A stretch of DNA of 64,000 bases from assembly GCF_013349995.1 (NCBI RefSeq), contig NZ_JABVXF010000006.1:73042-137041 (forward strand). The letters are read 5' to 3'. The stretch's first letter is position 1, and each line of letters opens with the position of its first letter. Below, in pieces: positions 19,927 through 29,642 of the stretch. This DNA is from Pseudoalteromonas sp. 0303. GTDB taxonomy: Bacteria; Pseudomonadota; Gammaproteobacteria; Enterobacterales; Alteromonadaceae. Made by a program: the position numbers and the translations under genes. Under the pieces are notes generated by a model that ran no database searches, was not told where the DNA came from, and worked only from the letters and a program-made list of their open reading frames with translations.

Positions 19927-20943
19927 ATGATGATCCTTCGCCCAATCCAGCAAAGCGATTACCAAGCGTTAGTAAAGATTGCTGTTGAGTCAGGCCATGG
20001 CTTTACGTCTTTGCCTAATAATGAAGAGTTATTACAAAAGAAAATTGATCATTCTGTCAGCTCATTTGCAAAAGCAGCACAGCAGCCAGGTGATGAAGGT
20101 TACTTGTTTGTTCTTGAAGATAGCGAAACGGGTGAAGTTGTAGGGACTTCGGGTATTGAAGCCGCTGTTGGTTTAGATGATGCTTTTTATCATTATCATT
20201 TAAGCAAAGTAATTCATTCTTCTCGTACGCTAGACGTGTATAAAGCCGTTGATATTTTAACCCTGTGTAATGATTACACCGGTGCAACTGAGCTATGTAC
20301 ATTATTCTTAAAAGATGGCTACCGTAAAAACAATAACGGTAAATTGCTTTCAAAAGCGCGTTTTATGTTTATTAATCAACATAGAGAACGTTTTGCTGAC
20401 ACCGTCATTGCTGAAATGCGTGGTGTGTCTGACGAAAGCGGCGAAAGCCCATTCTGGCAATGGCTAGAAGAGCACTTTTTCTCAATGGACTTTCCAACGG
20501 CAGATTACTTAACGGGTATTGGTCAGAAAGTATTTATTGCTGAGTTAATGCCTAAATACCCAATTTACGTCAACTTACTGAGCAAAGATGCACAAGCTGT
20601 GATTGGTCAAGTACATGACAACACACGCCCTGCGATTGAACTATTAAAGAGCGAAGGTTTCACCTTTAATGGTTATGTAGACATTTTTGATGCAGGCCCA
20701 ACTGTTGAAGCAAAAGTAGATAACATTGCTACAGTCAGAAATGCCCACACAGTTAAAGTTGAAATTGGTGAAAGCCAAGGCGACACCACGGTATTGTTAG
20801 CAAATGATAAAATTGCTGATTTTAGAGCAACCGTGACTCAAGTTAGCCTATCATGTGATGCCGATAGCATCACAATCTCAAGTGAATTAGCAAAAGCACT
20901 TCACTTAGAAGCGGGTGATTCAGTATCACTTGCAGAACTATAG
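19927..20943 (+). CDS. astA: Arginine N-succinyltransferase
   Basis: Transfers succinyl from succinyl-CoA to arginine, the first step of the AST catabolic pathway. The 338-residue length and N-terminus MMILRPIQQSDYQALVKIA match the family, including GHGFTSLPNNEELL and later FMFINQHRERFADTVIAEMRG and FDAGPTVEA. The start has GGGAGCAAGC upstream. It stands between astC and astD with 18 bases to the latter, forming one operon. Confidence 0.95.
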   Translation: MMILRPIQQSDYQALVKIAVESGHGFTSLPNNEELLQKKIDHSVSSFAKAAQQPGDEGYLFVLEDSETGEVVGTSGIEAAVGLDDAFYHYHLSKVIHSSRTLDVYKAVDILTLCNDYTGATELCTLFLKDGYRKNNNGKLLSKARFMFINQHRERFADTVIAEMRGVSDESGESPFWQWLEEHFFSMDFPTADYLTGIGQKVFIAELMPKYPIYVNLLSKDAQAVIGQVHDNTRPAIELLKSEGFTFNGYVDIFDAGPTVEAKVDNIATVRNAHTVKVEIGESQGDTTVLLANDKIADFRATVTQVSLSCDADSITISSELAKALHLEAGDSVSLAEL

Positions 20944-22431
<1,488 letters not shown>

Positions 22432-22450
22432 TAATCGTAAATCATTATAA

Positions 22451-22474
22451 AAAGCAGCTTCGGCTGCTTTTTTT
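22451..22474 (+). terminator. Rho-independent terminator of the ast operon
   Basis: AAAGCAGC, loop TTCG, GCTGCTTT, then four further T residues. Confidence 0.93.
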
Positions 22475-22559
22475 GTATGAGATGCTTGGCAAAGGTAGCA
22501 ATTAAAAGCGCTTTCTGCTTAAATCTAAAGAGATAGTTTTTTATTAGGTGTGCAGTCGT

Positions 22560-22907
22560 ATGGTTTTAGATAGGCAAGGGTACGATGATCTTGTCATGTA
22601 TCTCACTCAAAATTTAGCGCTTTTTGAGAAGCCGGGTCAAATTAAACCAGGAGCTCCAACAGTGTTAGAGCTGATTGAAGACGTGATAGCAGAAAATGTC
22701 ATGTTACTTTGCGAGCAACACACAGAGCTTAATACAGAACAACGCAGCCAAATTGTTCGCGAAGTCGACGGTATCGTATATGACTTACAAGAAGTGCTGA
22801 GCAGCGTTACAAATCACACAGTAACCGTTGAACAACACGCGTTTATTGATGAGTTTGCTGGATTAGTAAAAAACTTATTCGATAGTGCTGTTGTCGAAAG
22901 TGCCTAA
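22560..22907 (+). CDS. DUF3802-type small protein
   Basis: A 115-residue acidic, helical protein that resembles the DUF3802 family of Vibrionales and Alteromonadales (pattern GYDDLVMYLTQNLALFE, then LIEDVIAENVMLLCEQ and a C-terminal FAGLVKNLFDS). The start is placed at ATG 22560 (MVLDRQGY); a GTG at 22548 adds only four residues. It has no signal peptide or membrane segment. No function is established; some family members have been suggested to associate with DNA gyrase, which I cannot support from the sequence. Confidence 0.65.
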   Translation: MVLDRQGYDDLVMYLTQNLALFEKPGQIKPGAPTVLELIEDVIAENVMLLCEQHTELNTEQRSQIVREVDGIVYDLQEVLSSVTNHTVTVEQHAFIDEFAGLVKNLFDSAVVESA

Positions 22908-23052
22908 CTTATAAAGCACAACACAATTTCTAGTCTTTAAGCGAGCAGCTCAAAGTTAGCAACTCGCTTTCCTTTAAAGCTCACCTCTTATCCCTTGCAT
23001 CTGTGTGTGACTTGCTTACAATCAAGCAAAATAACTTTAAGAGATAAAGCAC

Positions 23053-23466
23053 ATGCAAGCGAATGTAAAATGGGTAGAAGGCGATACGTTTATTGGCCTT
23101 TCAAATTCAGGTCACAATGTAGTTTTTGATGCAGGTAGCGATAGCGCTGCGCCAAGCCCAATGGAAATGGTTTTAATGTCAGCGGGTTGTTGTTCATCTG
23201 TTGATGTTGTTAGTATTTTAAAAAAAGCAAAACAGTCATTTTCTGATGTGCAAGTTAAGCTATCTGCAGAGCGTGCTGAGTCAGCACCTCGCGTGTTTAC
23301 CAAGATTAATCTACACTTTGTGGTTACCGGTGATAATGTCTCTGAAAAGCACCTTGCAAGAGCGGTACAATTATCTGCTGAAAAGTATTGTTCTGTAGCC
23401 TTAATGCTTGATAAGACAGTAGAAATTACGCATAGTCATGAAGTTGTGCAAGAACAGGTAAAATAA
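23053..23466 (+). CDS. OsmC family protein (YhfA-like)
   Basis: A 137-residue OsmC-fold protein. The two cysteines of this fold are seen in MSAGCCSSVDVV and EKYCSVALML, the positions used for peroxide reduction in OsmC/Ohr proteins. The sequence is closer to the E. coli YhfA subgroup than to Ohr or OsmC itself. It is followed 88 bases later by speD. A role in thiol/peroxide handling is inferred from the family. Confidence 0.85.
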   Translation: MQANVKWVEGDTFIGLSNSGHNVVFDAGSDSAAPSPMEMVLMSAGCCSSVDVVSILKKAKQSFSDVQVKLSAERAESAPRVFTKINLHFVVTGDNVSEKHLARAVQLSAEKYCSVALMLDKTVEITHSHEVVQEQVK

Positions 23467-23554
23467 CGCTTTTTCCGAGCAGGAAATTCGTATAAAATCC
23501 GCGAACTTTTATTTCTGCTGGTGCAGGTTTCACTCGTTTTAAGGTTGGTTTAGC

Positions 23555-24367
23555 ATGAATAAACCCTTCGATAAAATTAAGCTTCATGGCTTTAATAACT
23601 TAACTAAGAGCTTAAGTTTTAGTATTTACGATATTTGTTACGCAAAGACGGAACAACAGCGTAAAGAATATATTGAATATATCGACGAACAGTACAGTGC
23701 TGATCGCCTTACCGATATTTTAGGTGAAGTTGTGGATATTATTGGCGCAAACATTCTAAATGTTTCTCGCCAAGATTATGATCCGCAAGGCGCCAGTGTG
23801 ACAATCTTGATCTCTGAGGAGCCAATTGAGCAACAAACAACGTATGACGTTGATGAAGCGCCGGGTCCTCTTCCTGAAACAGTGGTAGCGCACTTAGACA
23901 AGAGCCACATCTGTGTTCACACATACCCAGAAGCACACCCTGATGATGGTATTTGTACGTTCCGTGCTGATATCGAAGTATCAACGTGTGGCATTATTTC
24001 GCCATTAAAAGCGTTAAACTTCTTAATTCACAGTCTTGAGTCTGATGTTGTAACAATTGACTACCGCGTACGTGGTTTTACTCGTGACGTAGATGGTGTT
24101 AAACACTATATCGATCACGCGATTAACTCAATTCAGAACTACATGACTGAAGATACCAAAGAAGCGTACCAAATGATGGACGTGAACGTGTATCAAGAGA
24201 ACTTATTCCACACTAAGATGATGTTAAAAGAAACTGACTTGAATACTTACCTATTCGGTGTTTCTACAGCAGATCTTTCGGAAGAAGAAGAAGAAGTTAT
24301 CTATTCTAAGCTGACCCGCGAGATGCAAGAAATCTTCTACGGTCGCAACTTACCAGACACTGAGTAA
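23555..24367 (+). CDS. speD: S-adenosylmethionine decarboxylase proenzyme
   Basis: Provides decarboxylated SAM, the aminopropyl donor for spermidine synthesis. The 270-residue prokaryotic class 1A enzyme shows the self-cleavage site [14 protein letters not shown], with cleavage expected between K116 and S117 to form the pyruvoyl cofactor on the serine; the conserved [15 protein letters not shown] and [10 protein letters not shown] segments follow. Its partner genes speE (42.5 kb) and speA (43.6 kb) are on the same window but in a separate locus. A terminator follows. Confidence 0.96.
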   Translation: MNKPFDKIKLHGFNNLTKSLSFSIYDICYAKTEQQRKEYIEYIDEQYSADRLTDILGEVVDIIGANILNVSRQDYDPQGASVTILISEEPIEQQTTYDVDEAPGPLPETVVAHLDKSHICVHTYPEAHPDDGICTFRADIEVSTCGIISPLKALNFLIHSLESDVVTIDYRVRGFTRDVDGVKHYIDHAINSIQNYMTEDTKEAYQMMDVNVYQENLFHTKMMLKETDLNTYLFGVSTADLSEEEEEVIYSKLTREMQEIFYGRNLPDTE

Positions 24368-24381
24368 GTCACTATAGCTTT

Positions 24382-24419
24382 AAAAAACGGCGCGTAATGT
24401 AAGTTATGCGCCGTTTTTT
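24382..24419 (+). terminator. Rho-independent terminator of speD
   Basis: AAAAAACGGCGC and GCGCCGTTTTTT form a 12-bp stem around a 14-base partly paired loop; A and T runs on both flanks would allow function on either strand. Confidence 0.9.
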
Positions 24420-24483
24420 ATGCCTCATTGACTGCACTCATCTGTCCTTATATGCTGATTAAAAGGCCAATTTAAGGATAGAT

Positions 24484-25962
24484 ATGTCAGTTGTTCTCTC
24501 GCAGTCAGTATTTTTAGCAGAGCAAGTTCGTGACCATGAAGGACCAGCTGCTAAGCGCTCTGGCGTAACCTTGTATGAGCTTATGGAGCGAGCAGGGCTG
24601 GCGACTTATCAGCAAGCTATCAGCTATTTTCCTAAAGCAAGTACATTCGTTGTGTTAGCGGGCGTTGGTAACAATGCCGGCGATGGTTATGTTGTTGCTC
24701 GCTTAGCTAAACAAGCGGGCAAACAGGTTACGGTTATTGCAGCAATATCTGATAAACCGCTCAAAGGCGATGCGCTCAGTGCTCAGCAGGCTTGGCTTGA
24801 CGCCGGAGGAGCAATAACAGCTGATGTCAGTGCTATTGAGCGAGCAGATCTCATTATTGATGGCCTGCTTGGCACGGGAATTCAAAGCAAGGTACGCGAG
24901 CCTTTTTCAACCTTGATTAAAGCAGCTAACGAGAGCCAAGTGCCGATAGTTGCTATTGATCTACCTTCAGGCATTCATGCAGACACAGGTGTCGTACAAG
25001 GAGTCGCAATAAAAGCCGCGCTTACTGTGACTTTTGTGGGGATTAAACAAGGTTTAGTGACAGGGCAAGGTAGAGCGCATGCAGGGACATTAGAGTTTAA
25101 TGACTTAGGTATTGAAGATGCCTTTTTAAAACAGACATCACCCACGGCTGAGCTTATCAATTATCTGAACCAAGCTAGGCTTCCTGAGCGCGATAACAAC
25201 AGCCATAAAACCAGCCATGGTAAATTGCTGTGTGTTGGTGGTAATGCCGGTACTGCAGGTGCTATTCGTTTAACCGCAGAGGCAGCGCTTCGCAGCGGTG
25301 CGGGCATGGTCAAAGTGTATACCCATAGTAGCTCTATTTTACCTGTGAGTATTGGCCGGCCAGAACTAATGGCGACAGATACAAATCTGATTAGCGCTCT
25401 TGAGTGGGCAACCTGTGTTGCTATTGGCCCAGGGCTTGGTCAAGACACTTGGTCGGAAACAACCTTTGAAGCAGTCATGCAGTATTGCTTTACTAATAAT
25501 AAGCCTCTGGTTATTGATGCAGATGCACTTAATCTAATGGCTCAGCATGCTTCGTCATTCCCATTAGCTAATACCGTTATCACACCACACCCCGGTGAGG
25601 CTGCAAGGTTACTTAATTGTCGCGCTAGCGATATTGAAGAAAATCGCTTTCATGCGGTAAAGCAGCTCGCACGTAGCTATACCACTACTTGTGTACTCAA
25701 AGGTGCTGGCAGTTTAATTGCTGATAATAACCAAACATGGGTGTGTACCGACGGTAACCCTGCACTTGCGGTTGGAGGCAGTGGCGATGTACTAACAGGC
25801 ATCATAGCGGCACTAATCGCACAGGGGCTTACTCCTCAGCAAGCAGCGTGTTTAGGTGTAACCTTACATGCAAAAGCCGGAGATATTGCCGCAGAACGTG
25901 AAGGCGAAAGAGGCATGTTACCTAGTGACTTGTTTGCGATAGTGAGGGAGTTGGTTAACTGA
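24484..25962 (+). CDS. nnr: Bifunctional NAD(P)HX epimerase / ADP-dependent NAD(P)HX dehydratase
   Basis: Repairs hydrated NADH and NADPH. The 492-residue protein fuses an N-terminal YjeF_N epimerase domain (about 10-215; GVGNNAGDGYVVAR, IDLPSGIHADTG) to a C-terminal carbohydrate-kinase-like dehydratase (about 235-490; GGNAGTAGAIRL, DADALN, TPHPGEAARL, GGSGDVLTGIIAA). Both active-site sets appear intact. In many relatives tsaE follows; here the next bases are a short tandem repeat instead and no tsaE is present. Confidence 0.95.
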   Translation: MSVVLSQSVFLAEQVRDHEGPAAKRSGVTLYELMERAGLATYQQAISYFPKASTFVVLAGVGNNAGDGYVVARLAKQAGKQVTVIAAISDKPLKGDALSAQQAWLDAGGAITADVSAIERADLIIDGLLGTGIQSKVREPFSTLIKAANESQVPIVAIDLPSGIHADTGVVQGVAIKAALTVTFVGIKQGLVTGQGRAHAGTLEFNDLGIEDAFLKQTSPTAELINYLNQARLPERDNNSHKTSHGKLLCVGGNAGTAGAIRLTAEAALRSGAGMVKVYTHSSSILPVSIGRPELMATDTNLISALEWATCVAIGPGLGQDTWSETTFEAVMQYCFTNNKPLVIDADALNLMAQHASSFPLANTVITPHPGEAARLLNCRASDIEENRFHAVKQLARSYTTTCVLKGAGSLIADNNQTWVCTDGNPALAVGGSGDVLTGIIAALIAQGLTPQQAACLGVTLHAKAGDIAAEREGERGMLPSDLFAIVRELVN

Positions 25963-25991
25963 GCCGTCAGCCGTCAGCCGTCAGCCGTCAG
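25963..25991. repeat. Heptamer tandem repeat (GCCGTCA, four copies)
   Basis: Four perfect copies of GCCGTCA begin immediately after the nnr stop codon. The following bases (25995-26024) contain two copies of CTGATAGCT and a near-palindromic AGCTGACAGCT, giving a small simple-repeat cluster of unknown role. Confidence 0.9.
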
Positions 25992-26505
25992 TTTCTGATA
26001 GCTGACAGCTTAAAACTGATAGCTAGAACTGCCACATACTTAAAGGTGAAAAGCGTTGTGGATATGCCTATTCAACATGCCAATCGTTGAAAAAGAAGTA
26101 TGGTGGGGCTTGTGAACTTAGCTATTAGTTTATTGTTCTGTTAAATGGTACAAATAATCTAGGTAAAGTAACTTGGACTCGCATGCTATCTTAAATTCTT
26201 ACTTCTCGAATCCTGTCGATTATTAAAATGTTGATTTTCATTGCTTTTATTTCTCTCCTGTTTTTTGGTTTTAAATTTAAATCTCTGCGGTAACACCCGT
26301 AAACTTTTTGTGAATTATTATTGGTTATAAATTGACTTTTTTGGGATTGTCTACAAATATTAAGCCGCAGTTTCAGAAAAGCTCGTTTCGCCATGTCTCG
26401 GGAATGTTTTATACACCTTATAAAATTGCCTCATACTGCTTCACTAAACTTCTGGGTGATGTTTGGAATGCACATTCCAACCCTACCAAATTTAAGGATA
26501 TAAAT
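25992..26505. other. Long intergenic region upstream of the TSP3 protein gene
   Basis: Over 500 AT-rich bases with no supported gene. Contents seen: duplicated CTGATAGCT (25995-26003, 26016-26024), a possible promoter start TTGACT near 26333 with AAATAT 17 bases on, and a perfect inverted repeat at 26463-26480. The frame that is open from 26332 is read only from ATG 26506. Confidence 0.5.
26463..26480. promoter_or_regulatory. Perfect inverted repeat, candidate operator
   Basis: TTGGAATG-CA-CATTCCAA is a fully symmetrical 18-bp site 26 bases before ATG 26506 and just ahead of its ribosome-binding site. It may be a repressor operator or an mRNA hairpin near the start of translation. The cognate regulator is unknown. 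Confidence 0.5.
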
Positions 26506-27390
26506 ATGAATAAGCACTTACTTATTTCAGGAGTGGCCTCATGTTTTGTGTCTGCAGTGGCATTTGCAGATGTGACAGCTATGACTGGAACTATTCACTT
26601 ACAACCCACAAATGGCAGTATTAACGGTTCGACAATCTCAATATCCTCTGAGCAAGTTGTATCTGGTGGAACGTTTGGAACTTACACTACGGAGCAAATG
26701 TATAATGATGGTTTTCGTACTGAAGATGGAAAATTTGCGATGCAAATGTTCAACTATGGCTCAGGCATAGGGGCATTTGATATTCGTCCAAGGCCTAGCA
26801 GTTATACAATCATTAATGATGGTAGTGCATTATATGATGTGTATTGGGGATGGCAATATTGGTTAATTTACACAAATGATGCTACGTACGGCACTGTTTT
26901 GGCAGTATGGGATGATATGCCGGCATCATTAACTTATTCATGTGATGATTATTGCCTTGCTTCAACTATCAGTGACCCGATAGGTATCGTTGATGAAGAT
27001 ATGGATCAAGACGGTATACCTGATGCTGTCGATAATTGCCCTGAAGTTGCAAACCCTGATCAGCTAGACTTTGATCAGGATGGTCAAGGTGATGAATGTG
27101 ATGCCGATGTTGACGGCGATGGAGTAAATAATGATTTTGATTACTGCCCAGACACTCCTGCTCTAGAGGCGGTAACCTATGAAGGGTGTTCAGTTGAACA
27201 ACATATGGCTGCACAATGTGGTGAATCGTCAGAGTTTGCTAACCATGGTAAATACGTCAGTTGTGTTGCAAAAGCGGCTGAACAGCTTTTAGATCAAGCT
27301 CTAATTACCGAAGAGCAAAAAGACGCGATTGTCAGTGAAGCTGCTAAATCAGATAAAGGTAAACCTAAGCAAAGTAAATCAAAAAAGTAA
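26506..27390 (+). CDS. Secreted protein with thrombospondin type 3 calcium-binding repeats
   Basis: The 294-residue protein has a signal peptide (cleavage after AFA, about residue 22), an N-terminal beta-rich domain of unknown type (about 25-150, Trp/Tyr-rich), and three thrombospondin type 3-like calcium-binding repeats (DQDGIPDAVDNCPE, DFDQDGQGDECD, DVDGDGVNNDFDYCPD, about 165-220). A small helical tail with two cysteines and a lysine-rich end follows. The start at ATG 26506 is fixed by AAGGA and by the signal peptide; the open frame upstream is not used. It is convergent with the groEL/intron unit and shares its terminator. Function unknown. Confidence 0.78.
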   Translation: MNKHLLISGVASCFVSAVAFADVTAMTGTIHLQPTNGSINGSTISISSEQVVSGGTFGTYTTEQMYNDGFRTEDGKFAMQMFNYGSGIGAFDIRPRPSSYTIINDGSALYDVYWGWQYWLIYTNDATYGTVLAVWDDMPASLTYSCDDYCLASTISDPIGIVDEDMDQDGIPDAVDNCPEVANPDQLDFDQDGQGDECDADVDGDGVNNDFDYCPDTPALEAVTYEGCSVEQHMAAQCGESSEFANHGKYVSCVAKAAEQLLDQALITEEQKDAIVSEAAKSDKGKPKQSKSKK

Positions 27391-27452
27391 GTAGCTTAGA
27401 ATAGCTCTTATCAAATGATTTATAAATCAGACTAAGTTTCTATAATCGTAAA

Positions 27453-27486
27453 AAAGCCCCTAAAAACATGTGTTAATAGGGGCTTT
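27453..27486. terminator. Bidirectional terminator between the TSP3 gene and the groEL/intron transcript
   Basis: AAAGCCCCTA (27453-27462) pairs perfectly with TAGGGGCTTT (27477-27486). The minus-strand transcript gets a good T run after the stem (complement of the A tract at 27449-27455), so it would end groESL; the plus side has TTTCTTT. Confidence 0.88.
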
Positions 27487-27508
27487 CTTTTGAAGGGGAG
27501 GTACCTTC

Positions 27509-27540
27509 GGGTAATATCTTTAAATAAAGATTTTTACCGG
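27509..27540 (-). other. Stem-loop in the groEL 3' exon just after the intron
   Basis: ATCTTTA and TAAAGAT form a perfect 7-bp stem (27516-27531), extended by GGTAA/TTACC. It is within 40 bases of the intron 3' splice site and may be part of the original groEL 3' untranslated region. Confidence 0.45.
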
Positions 27541-27549
27541 GGGGATGAT

Positions 27550-27624
27550 GTCGGGTAGCAGCAGTGCATTACTGCACCGCCGCCCCCTAAGAACCGTACG
27601 AGCGAGTTTCCCCGCATACGGCTC
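27550..27624 (-). ncRNA. Group II intron catalytic domain V and branch-point domain VI
   Basis: Domain V is the 34-base hairpin at 27624-27591 (minus strand), with stem GAGCCGTATGCG, a GAAA-like loop and CGTACGGTTC. Domain VI follows: an 11-bp stem GCGGCGGTGCA with TGCACTGCTGC (two G-U pairs, loop GTAA) and a bulged A at 27556. That A is seven bases from the predicted 3' splice site at 27550, the usual spacing for lariat branching. Confidence 0.9.
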
Positions 27625-27662
27625 AAGCCTCTATAAGTCAGTACCTAAGTACAGACCAACGA

Positions 27663-27890
27663 CTACTTTACCGAAGTAAGTTCTTGTACTGATTCCTCTA
27701 TGTTCAGTGTACAACTCTCGATATCATTCCCTGAGAAAATCTCCGCAGGGTTATTAAGCGAAGTTCTAAATTTAACAATAGTACCTCCCTTAGTTTTTAA
27801 TATGATCTCAGACCCAACAGGCACATTAGTATTAAACTTTACTGTTGTTCCTTCTTTAATTGGGAACTGTTCGAGAGAGTTATCTGACAT
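27663..27890 (-). CDS. Small cargo gene inside the group II intron, unknown function
   Basis: I do not recognise this 75-residue protein. It lies within intron domain IV, between the reverse transcriptase stop (27984) and domain V (27624), where introns of this type normally have only a short spacer. It has its own ATG with GAGGAA upstream, and a TTGAAA ... CATATA/TATATT promoter-like pair about 60-90 bases before it. The region is clearly more AT-rich than the rest of the intron. The protein is beta-rich with two similar halves, GTTVKFNTNVPVGSEI and GTIVKFRTSLNNPAEI, then an acidic tail. No signal peptide or membrane segment is seen. It could be a degenerate passenger, but the intact frame and ribosome-binding site argue that it is expressed. 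Confidence 0.65.
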   Translation of the reverse strand: MSDNSLEQFPIKEGTTVKFNTNVPVGSEIILKTKGGTIVKFRTSLNNPAEIFSGNDIESCTLNIEESVQELTSVK

Positions 27891-27983
27891 AAGTATTTCC
27901 TCATTTATAAGGCTTTATTGCCTAATAAATATATGTGGACATACATACAGTATTTCAAGAGCAGTGGTGAATAATTTTTTAAA

Positions 27984-29642
27984 CTATTTATTCACATGCA
28001 ATTGCCTATGACAATTAGGGTGCAACAACACCAAATTACCTAGCTCATCTGAACCGCCTTTTACCCTTTCCACAATATGATGGATATTCCACCCTGTTTC
28101 TTTGGTAATTTTGTGGCGGCACATAACGCAGCATTGCTGCTGCCTGAGCCAGAGCATCAGCACTTTCCTTTTGCCCTGCATTGATTCACGCCAAGCTCGC
28201 TCTAAGCGTTGCTCGAAGTATTCCTCAAATGCCAAGTCATAAGGGTTGGCTTCTGCTTTTATCTTAGTAAGTCGCTTTATCACCACATCGTTACATGAGA
28301 ATAGGTGAAGTATTTTCGACTCCTCCCATTCACCTGAAAATACCCAGTTGCGTTTGCCCACTGTTTTAAAGTACTTAGACTTAACCCAGTGAAAGCGACG
28401 ATTTTTATGTCGCCGTCGGCACCACTTCCAAAGCATTTTCCAAACCCGATAATCAACATAATTAAAGGTTTCCTTGGCAACGATATGTCTGTGATAGTTT
28501 GCCCAACCTCTAAGTACAGGGTTGAGCATGTATATCAACAAACCAGCCGTCACCGTTTTATTGCCGCTAATTATGTTTCTGACTTTATGGAGGAACGTTC
28601 GCAGGTTCTTTCGGCTTGGCTTAATTAAAAGCTTGCCTTTGTACTTGCGTAAGTTTTGCCCCAAAAAGTCAAACCCTTCATCAATATGGGTTATCACCGT
28701 TTTTTCCGGCGAAAGCGTCAGCCCCCGTTTCGCCATAAAGGCTTCAACGAGAGGTTTTACTTCATCTTCCAGCAACTCTTGCGAGATACCAGTAATAATG
28801 AAGTCATCTGCATATCGCACATAGTTAACCTTGGTCTTGTAGCTGGCTTTAGTGTTCTTCTTCCCAAAACGGGATTCAAGCACCGTTTCCAAACCATCAA
28901 GCGCCATATTGGCCAACACAGGAGAAATAATTCCCCCTTGCGGTGTCCCAGCTTCAGTCGGATTCAGTTTACCGGATTCCATGTAACCGGCTTTCAGCCA
29001 TTTTCCGAGTACTCGTTTATCCAATGGAATGTTGGCGAGTAACCAGTCATGACTGATGTTATCGAAGCACCCTTTGATGTCCCCCTCTAACACCCATTTG
29101 GCAGAATGCTTGCGACTGAGGTTCACAAAACATTGCTCAATCGCATCTGCCGTTGAGCGCATCGGGCGAAAGCCATAGCTATTTCTATCGGCGGTTGTTT
29201 CCGACACAGGCTCTAGCGCCAGCAGGTATAACGCCTGCATAGCTCTGTCGAGCATAGTCGGTATCCCAAGCGGTCGACGCTTGCCGTTCGCTTTAGGAAT
29301 ATAAACTCGCCTCAACGGTTTGGGCTTATAGCCCTTACGCGTTAATCGAAATAGCGCCAGCCATTTACTCTCAGGTGTACTCCATAACTCCCCATCGACA
29401 CCGGCAGTCCTTTTGCCTCGATTTTCAGTTACCCGTTTAACTGCCAAAGCTTTGGCAGCAAACGAGCGCACCAACATGCGTTGTAGGGCTTTCACTTTAC
29501 GCCACTGTTGTTGCTTAGTCGCCTTCGCGATCCGTACTTGTAGCCCTCTCACCTTGCGCTCAACCGCATACCAATCAATGGTATGCCAGCTGTTTGCTTG
29601 GTGGGAGAACGCAGGTACATGGAACATACATTCCGTACTCAT
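27984..29642 (-). CDS. ltrA: Group II intron-encoded reverse transcriptase/maturase with HNH endonuclease
   Basis: The 552-residue protein promotes splicing and retrohoming of the host intron. Reverse transcriptase motifs include [20 protein letters not shown], the YGFRP region, [13 protein letters not shown] and the catalytic YADD at residues 277-280; the maturase X domain follows ([14 protein letters not shown]), and the C-terminus is an HNH endonuclease ([35 protein letters not shown]). All three activities appear intact. The start at ATG 29642 (MSTECMF) has GGAGGAAAG upstream; two earlier in-frame ATGs lack one. GC is higher than that of the neighbouring chromosomal genes, consistent with horizontal acquisition. 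Confidence 0.95.
   Translation of the reverse strand: MSTECMFHVPAFSHQANSWHTIDWYAVERKVRGLQVRIAKATKQQQWRKVKALQRMLVRSFAAKALAVKRVTENRGKRTAGVDGELWSTPESKWLALFRLTRKGYKPKPLRRVYIPKANGKRRPLGIPTMLDRAMQALYLLALEPVSETTADRNSYGFRPMRSTADAIEQCFVNLSRKHSAKWVLEGDIKGCFDNISHDWLLANIPLDKRVLGKWLKAGYMESGKLNPTEAGTPQGGIISPVLANMALDGLETVLESRFGKKNTKASYKTKVNYVRYADDFIITGISQELLEDEVKPLVEAFMAKRGLTLSPEKTVITHIDEGFDFLGQNLRKYKGKLLIKPSRKNLRTFLHKVRNIISGNKTVTAGLLIYMLNPVLRGWANYHRHIVAKETFNYVDYRVWKMLWKWCRRRHKNRRFHWVKSKYFKTVGKRNWVFSGEWEESKILHLFSCNDVVIKRLTKIKAEANPYDLAFEEYFEQRLERAWRESMQGKRKVLMLWLRQQQCCVMCRHKITKETGWNIHHIVERVKGGSDELGNLVLLHPNCHRQLHVNK

Noticed and set aside
27925-27950. LexA-like site TACTGTATGTATGTCCAC upstream of the intron cargo gene (minus strand)
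   Set aside because: The left half CTGT fits, but the right half lacks ACAG at the required spacing.
27700-28011. 103-codon plus-strand frame antisense to the intron cargo gene
   Set aside because: It lies on the strand opposite to the intron, has no ribosome-binding site, and mirrors the cargo frame and the end of the reverse transcriptase gene.
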